NCBI GenBank assembly: GCA_037974665.1 | Contig: CM075765.1 | Span: forward strand, 12,078,001 to 12,142,000 | Length of the DNA stretch: 64,000 nt | Direction of reading: 5' to 3' | Source of the DNA: Ehretia macrophylla | Taxonomy: Eukaryota > Streptophyta > Magnoliopsida > Boraginales > Ehretiaceae | Part shown: piece by piece, positions 58,086-64,000 of the stretch | How positions within the stretch are numbered: the stretch's first letter is position 1 | How the letters are laid out: each line of letters begins with the position of its first letter | Program-made: the position numbers and the translations under genes | Notes under the pieces: model-generated | Seen by the model: only the letters and a program-made list of their open reading frames with translations | Database searches by the model: none | Told to the model about the DNA's origin: nothing

Positions 58086-61042
58086 ATGGGTATGGATTGG
58101 ATTTGGAAAACAATCGCCGTGTTCGCAATTGTTGCTCTCCTTGATCAGGTGGTGAGGAAGAGAAAGAATAAGAGGTCACCTCCAGGCCCAAAAGGACTTC
58201 CTATTTTGGGACATCTCCATCTTTTGGGAAAGAATCCTCACCATGATTTGCATGAGCTAGCCAAGAAACATGGCCCCATCATGTACATGCGATTTGGATT
58301 AACACCCACTATCATTGTTTCATCCCCTCAAGCAGCAGAACAGTTTCTCAAGAGGTACGACCATGTTTTCGCCGGTAGGCCACTTGTTGAGGCTTCTAAG
58401 TACATGTCTTACGAGCAGAGGAACTTCGCCATGGCTCCATATGGTCCTTATTGGCGAAGCATGCGCAAATTTTGCACATTAGAGTTGCTTAGTAACTTCA
58501 AAATCAATTCATTCGAATCAATGAGAAGAGAAGAGCTTGGCCTTTTGGTCGAATCACTCAAACAGGCAGCACAAGATCGCGGTATTGTCGATCTTAGTGC
58601 CAAGGTTTCATCCCTGAGTGCTGATATGACTTGCAGGATGTTGTTTGGCAAGAAGTACACAGATGAGGACTTGGGTCAAAGAGGGTTCAAAGCTGTGATG
58701 CAGGAGGCTATGGAATTAGCAGGTGCTCCAAACCTTGGTGATTATTTTCCTTATCTTGGTATGCTAGACATTCAGGGATTAACAAGGAAAATGAAGGCTA
58801 TAAGCAAGCTTTTTGATGCATTCTTGGAGAAAATAATAGAGGAACATGAACAAAACAGGAACCAAGGTCAAACAAAGGATTTTGTTGACACCATGCTTGC
58901 TATTATGGAATCTGGAGAAGCTGAATTTCGACTTGATCGGAGCCATGTTAAAGCCATTTTGCTGGTAGGTAGAAGTAATTAATAGAATCCACTGTTTACA
59001 CACCTTATATGCCATCTCATTAATTTCTTTTTGCATCTGCTCTTTGATAGTTCTTTTGTGGATAGAATTCATAAATGGTCTCCAGTCTATACACTTTTTT
59101 TAATTTCGTCCTCATTATTTTTAAATTAACGCTTATAATCTCTAAAAATTGCAAAAAATATTCAATTAATAATGGAGTTCGTCATTTATTTACTGATTTT
59201 TCTGGATTTATCTTTCTTAGAAAAATATTTTAGTACCCAATAGTTACACTTTCTTTCATTTTCGTCCCTATTGGTTCGAAAGTAGCACACTTAGTCCTGA
59301 ATTTTACAAAAAAATTCAGTTTCGTCCTTATATTTTGTAATTTGCACGAGAAACTTTGGGTAGATTGAAAAACAGTTAAAACATTAAAGATTATATTAAA
59401 ACTTTTTATAAACTTTATGGATTAAGCATGTCACTTTTGTAACAATAATGATTAAATTAAAAAAAAGTGTAAACATTGGGACTAAACAAATCACTTTTTA
59501 AACAATATGGATGAAAATGAAAAACCATAAGAACATTAAAGGCAATTTGTGAAATTTGCTTTTCTTTTGTTCAGTAGGCTAGTTCTGAAGCTCTAAAACT
59601 AGGAGGAAAATATCGTTTGGAATTTGTGGCAAAAATTCAAGGATTTAGAGATAAGCCTAAAATTTTGTTCATATATTGATGAGGGTAGAAAATGTGTGCT
59701 TTTGTCCGAGCTCAGTAATATTCACGTCGTTCAGTCCGAGGTCAGTAATATTTAGCGTCGTTCAGCCCGAGCTCAGTAATATTCAGCGTCGTATAACCTG
59801 AACTCAACTCCAAAAGCGTTCAGCCTGTAAAACAAAGGTCTTCGGGGTAGCCCCATAGACTTACTCAGACGCTGAACTCTGTTATGGAGTCCAAGAATAG
59901 CATATGAGCTAAAAGTAAGAGCTCAAGGGAGAGAGTTCAAGAGAGAGAGATTAGAGAGAGAATGAGAAAGATAGCATGTGTGTTCTCTAACCTTGTGTGA
60001 GCTCCTCCTATTTATAGAAACGTATGTGACCTAAGGAGTATCACGTGTCACATTCTAGTCCAAGCATTTTGTGATGTCGCCGGGTTGGCATACTACGATA
60101 GTTTTGGAGTTAATTTTGTCTATTCACATAGAATCTAATTTCACCCATATAATATATTATTATTTTTCTGAACCCTATTTTTTTTTTGTTTTTTTTTCTT
60201 CCTAGGTAACCCTATATTCTTTTGGTAAAAAATGTTTTGGTACCCAACCAACAATTAAAAGCGGCAGTAATCATTATGTATTAGTAAAATTATTCACGTT
60301 TCAGTAGCCAGAACTGCATGGTAGGAAATTCGATCGCCTTATATATTTATTCTAAGAGCTCTTATTCTTATACTTTGAAATGCTTCTTTACACAACACTT
60401 TAATCACTCAACAAGTCTTCACGACAGGACATCTTTGGAGCTTCATTGGACACCTCAGCAGCAACAATTGAGTGGACTCTCTCAGAACTCCTAAAACACC
60501 CGCAGGTCATGAAGAAAGTTAAAGAAGAACTGAAAAAAATTGTAGGAGTGAACAAGATGGTAGAAGAGTCGGACTTGGATAGCCTGGAGTACTTGAATAT
60601 AGTGGTGAAAGAATCTTTCAGGCTCCACCCAGTGGCGCCATTGCTTCTTCCTCATGAGGCCATGGAAGATTGCATGGTTGATGGATTCGACATTGCAAAG
60701 AAATCACGAATTATCATAAATGTATGGGCAATTGGACAAGATCCCAATATATGGAATGATCCAGAGAAGTACATCCCTGAAAGATTTATAAGCAACAATA
60801 TAGATGTTCGGGGACGTGATTTTGAACTAATTCCATTTGGTTCAGGCAGGAGAAGTTGTCCTGGCATGCAACTTGGCCTCACTGTTGTTCGGCTAGTAAT
60901 AGCACAATTAGTGCATTGCTTTGATTGGGAGCTTCCATATGATATGATGCCCACAGCTTTGAACATGACTGAACATTTTGGTCTTGTAGTGTCAAGGGCC
61001 AAACATCTAACAGCTGTACCAAATTATAGATTACAAATATGA
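58086..61042 (+). CDS. Cytochrome P450 (CYP736A-like), gene F
   Basis: Exons 58086-58964 and 60428-61042; intron 1463 bp, donor GTAGGT, acceptor GACAG, phase 0; 497 codons. N-terminal anchor (residues 4-23), P-P-G-P at 32-35, C-helix W123-R-S-M-R127, I-helix [10 protein letters not shown] (294-303), K-helix E355-S-F-R358, PERF 410-413 and haem loop [10 protein letters not shown] 430-439 with Cys437. All key residues are present. It is a type-2 gene with the 472-bp Mutator-like insertion in its intron, the intact sister of pseudogene D. The promoter has a clean TATA box. It is convergent with gene G; their stop codons are 876 bp apart. The reaction is inferred as oxidation of a small hydrophobic metabolite; the family includes terpene and biphenyl hydroxylases, so the substrate cannot be guessed here. 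Confidence 0.94.
59679..60150 (+). mobile_element. Mutator-like non-autonomous insertion in the F intron
   Basis: Ortholog of the D intron insertion (45906-46391), with target repeats now CATATATTG and AATATATTA. Same internal words (GCTCAGTAATATTCA, TATTTATAGAAA). Confidence 0.7.
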
Positions 61043-61918
61043 TTGAATGAAAGGAAATTCATAGAATATAAATCCAAATTTAATAATAATTAATTCCATT
61101 GAATTCTTATGCCTTGCTACTTCATCACTATTTCATACACGTTTATTGTATTGGTTTCTAGTACTTTTAAATATCTAATAATGGTTGTCCTTGCAGCGAG
61201 CCGTATTTTTATTTTACTTGTTTGATTGTTTTTCTTTTTGGATGCCTAGTGGTCCTAGAAGGGCTTGGTCATATTGTGGAAAAAGATTGAAAATAGCACT
61301 CTTTAATGAATTGCAAAGCTGAGTTATTAGTTAATAGAGTTATTAGCTCAATTTGGCATCTAACTGATAGACTTATGTAAATGAAAACTTTTGTACTTGT
61401 GTTTTTGTGGTTGGAATGAAAGGAATACTTGCTTGTTTAGCCAAAAAAAAAAAAAAATCCTGACCATGCCCTTTGTTAAATTTAGTTAATACCCCCTCTT
61501 GTAATTAGTAGTTTTAATTTTATCAACTTTCCTAATTTAGTGTTTTAATTTGTTAGTAATTACGGGATTGATTTGCTTATTTTGATCAACTCTTTCTATA
61601 TAGATTGACATCAACGTTCAATGAAAATGTGTGAAAAATTTCTCTCTCACCGTTGCCTTGTGAAATCTAACGTGGTATAAAATTAGAATCATGTGGCTTC
61701 GACTTCTTTTGCTAAATAGGGTTAGATTTATATGATTAGAAGATTTGATGTAATTTAGATTTTGATATTTGAAAAGCTTTCAAACCATGGTTGAAAAGTT
61801 AGCTTAGCAAGATTAGTGTAGTCCATATATTATATATGAACAATGGGCAGAGAAAGCTATAAAGCATCAGAGCAGCTTCAGCAGGATCATTTTTTACTTG
61901 ACAATGACTTACGGTAAA
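61043..61918 (+). other. Convergent spacer between F and G
   Basis: Matches the D/psi2 and A/psi1 spacers. Holds the poly(A)-tailed insertion at about 61323-61456. No gene. Confidence 0.7.
61323..61456 (+). mobile_element. Poly(A)-tailed retroposed insertion behind F
   Basis: Third copy of the insertion at 1786-1916, with about 14 A; the left target repeat AAAGCTGA survives at 61315-61322. Confidence 0.6.
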
Positions 61919-63680
61919 TCATATATGCAACCGATAGGTAGGAACAGCTGTTAGATGGTTGGCTCTAGTTACTACAAGACCAAATTCTTCAGTCATGTCC
62001 AATTCTGTTGGTAACATCCCATATGGAAGCTCCCAATCAAAACAATGCACTAACTGTGCCACTACTAGCCGAACCGTTGTTATCCCGAGATGCATTCCAG
62101 GGCAACCTCTCCTGCCTGAACCAAATGGGATAAGTTGGAAATCACGACCCCGAACGTCTATGTTACTTCCAACAAATCTTTCTGGAATGAACTTCTCTGG
62201 ATCACTCCATGCATTGGGCTCTCGCCCAATTGTCCATACATTTACGATAACCCGTGATTTCTTTGGTATATGATAACCATCAATGGTGCAGTCTTCCATG
62301 GCCTCGTGTGGGAGTAGTAATGGTGCCACAGGATGAAGCCTCAAGGTTTCTTTAACTACCATATCCAAATAGTTTAGGTTATCCAAATCTGACTCTTCCA
62401 CCATCCTGTCCATTCCTATTATGTTTTCCAGCTCTGTCTGGACTTTCTTCATTACATGCGGGTGCCTCAACAGTTCTGAGAGTGTCCACTCAATAACTGT
62501 TGCGGAAGTGTCCATTGATCCTGCAAGTATGTCCTGCCACATATATGTTTTTAATAAGTAATTATCACGTATTGAATATAATAAATAATATAAACTTGTT
62601 TTTAGATGAAATGATAATTTAAAATGGTATCAGAATTTGAAAACTAACTCTGCTTTCACTTGCGAGGACGTATTGAAAATAATAAATAATATAATAAATC
62701 TCTCTCTAACAATTTAAATTTTTAGATTATATGGTCACTTAATATCATGCTTTTTAAACATAATGATAATATACTATTCGCTACACGTTAAGTACAAGTA
62801 TAACCAGCAAAACGGCTTTGACATGGCGCCTGTCGAATTCAAACTCAGCTTCTCCAGATTTCATGATGGCCATCATCGTGTCAACGAAGTCCTTGGTTTT
62901 CTCGTGGTTTTCTGACGATTGTTCATGTTCGTCAATAATCTTCTCGAAAAATGCATCAAAAACCTTGGCAACCGCCTTCATTCGTCTCGTCAATCCCTGA
63001 ATATCAAGCATTCCTAGATAAGGAAAGTAATCACCAAGATTAGGTGTTGCTGCTAATTGCATACCCTCACTGATTACAGCTTTGAACCCTTTTTCGTCGA
63101 TGTCTTCATCTGCATACTTCTTACCAAATATCATCCTGCAACTCATATCTGCATTTAAGGATGAAATCTTGGCACTAAGATCAACAACAGAACGATTCTG
63201 AGCAGCCTGTTTGAGTGATTCCACGAAAATACCAAGCTCTTCTTTCCTCATAGGTTGGAATGAATTGATTTTGAGGTTGCTTAGCAACTCTAACGTGCAC
63301 AATTTTCGCATGTTTCGCCAGTAAGGACCGTACGAACCGAAAGATAAGCTACGTTGCTCATAAGATATGTACTTTGAAGCTTCATGGGGAGGCCTACTAG
63401 CAAATACGAGGTCATAGGTCTTGAGGAATTGCTCAGCTGCTTGAGGGGACGAAACTATGATGTTACGTGTAAATCCGAATTCCATGTACATGATGGGGCC
63501 ATGCTCTTTGCTTAGCTTATGCAAATCCTGGTGAGGATTCTTTCCTAACAAATGGAGATGTCCCAAAATAGGAAGCCCTTTTGGACCTGGAGGTAATCTC
63601 TTATTCTTGCTGCTTCTCACAAGCCGACCAAGGAGAACAGCCATTGCAAATACTACGAGAGTTGTCCAAATCCGTTCCAT
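61919..63680 (-). CDS. Cytochrome P450 (CYP736A-like, minus clade), gene G
   Basis: Exon 1 is 62805-63680 and exon 2 is 61919-62533, read on the minus strand; intron 271 bp with donor CTG|GTTATA and acceptor GGCAG|GAC, phase 0; 496 codons. Start M-E-R-I-W-T-T-L chosen over the upstream in-frame ATG because homology with psi1 begins here and the TATA-like sequence lies only about 70 bp upstream. N-terminal anchor, R-L-P-P-G-P hinge, W-R-N-M-R C-helix, I-helix [18 protein letters not shown] and haem loop [10 protein letters not shown] with Cys436 are all present. The I-helix and many other residues differ from the + strand clade, so the two clades probably differ in substrate. Its paralogs psi1 and psi2 are dead, which makes G the only intact minus-clade copy here. 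The intron is mostly a TRIM. Confidence 0.95.
62570..62744 (+). mobile_element. TRIM in the gene G intron
   Basis: Degenerate ortholog of the psi1 TRIM: two LTR-like repeats starting TATTGAA, primer-like TGGTATCAGAAT between them, target duplication TCACG (62565-62569) and TCATG (62745-62749). Confidence 0.7.
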
Positions 63681-64000
63681 ACCTAAAATGGTTTTGCTTA
63701 TTATGTTGGTAAGATTTATTATGATGGAGCTGAAATGGTTGTAGTGGACATATAAAGAGGTGAAGATACAATTAAAATTAATTGTAGATAATGGTGAAGG
63801 AACTAGAGGGACAACAGGAAAAACAAGTGAAACTTTGTTAAGATCGATGAACATGACTTGCTATGTTATTAATATATAGCTAAAGTGTTTATTTATTGTT
63901 TGATGAAGTTGCCTCCGATGCATACTTTAGCAAGAACTGTTGTTGTCTTTGTCTGGTGTTCATGATACGGTGCTAATCAAAAGAAGATGCGTTCTCTCTC
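63681..64000 (-). promoter_or_regulatory. Promoter and 5' flank of gene G
   Basis: TATA-like CTTTATATG on the minus strand (63749-63757), about 70 bp before the ATG. 63681-63870 matches the psi1 flank. 63924-64000 matches the region about 660 bp before gene E, so another + strand type-1 P450 is expected just right of the window. Confidence 0.6.

Noticed and set aside
63681-63854. Upstream in-frame ATG that would lengthen gene G by about 58 codons
   Set aside because: The added part is not conserved as protein and covers the TATA-like site; P450 homology starts at 63680.

Overview
The window is nuclear DNA from a flowering plant, most likely a core eudicot. It is AT-rich, its genes have introns, and it carries plant-type cytochrome P450s, a CC-NB-ARC-LRR resistance gene, a chromovirus-type Ty3 element with a tRNA-Met primer site, CACTA transposons, plant LINEs and TRIMs. 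The species cannot be named from the sequence alone.

The main content is a tandem cluster of CYP71-clan P450 genes that resemble the CYP736A family. Each has two exons and a phase-0 intron just before the I-helix. Genes on the + strand are: A (exon 2 only; exon 1 lies left of the window), C (36032-39376), D (45401-47279, pseudogene), E (52194-54626) and F (58086-61042). A second, diverged clade lies on the - strand: pseudogene psi1 (2363-3934), pseudogene psi2 (48140-48950) and intact gene G (61919-63680). C, E, F and G have full-length frames of 496-498 codons with the expected P450 motifs.

The cluster is a set of segmental duplications of the order: type-1 gene (C, E), truncated CACTA transposon, type-2 gene (D, F), minus-clade gene (psi2, G). 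The repeat distance is about 16.5 kb. Shared and private insertions give a relative history: an intronic TRIM in all minus genes, a Mutator-like insertion in the D and F introns, a poly(A) insertion behind A, D and F, and a solo LTR only between C and D. Gene A has a type-1 intron and a type-2 3' flank, so it looks like an unequal crossover product.

Region by region: 1-4.2 kb holds gene A and psi1. 4.2-7.6 kb is non-coding duplicated and repeat sequence. 7.6-10.2 kb is a decayed CC-NLR gene. 11.8-15.0 kb is a broken Urb2/Npa2-like gene cut by small transposons and preceded by a TRIM. 15.0-19.8 kb is old retroelement and CACTA debris. 19.8-29.7 kb is a young-looking Ty3 chromovirus (Tekay/Del-like, 9.8 kb, 5-bp target duplication) inserted in a LINE. 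30.1-35.0 kb is a tandem duplication of LINE pieces, an unidentified GC-rich block and P450 promoter sequence. 35.6-64.0 kb is the P450 cluster proper.

The P450 proteins are expected to be ER-anchored monooxygenases of specialised metabolism; the sequence does not show the substrate. The cluster shows birth and decay of P450 copies: at least four look usable, three are dead, and one (C) has a rearranged 5' end that may weaken its translation.
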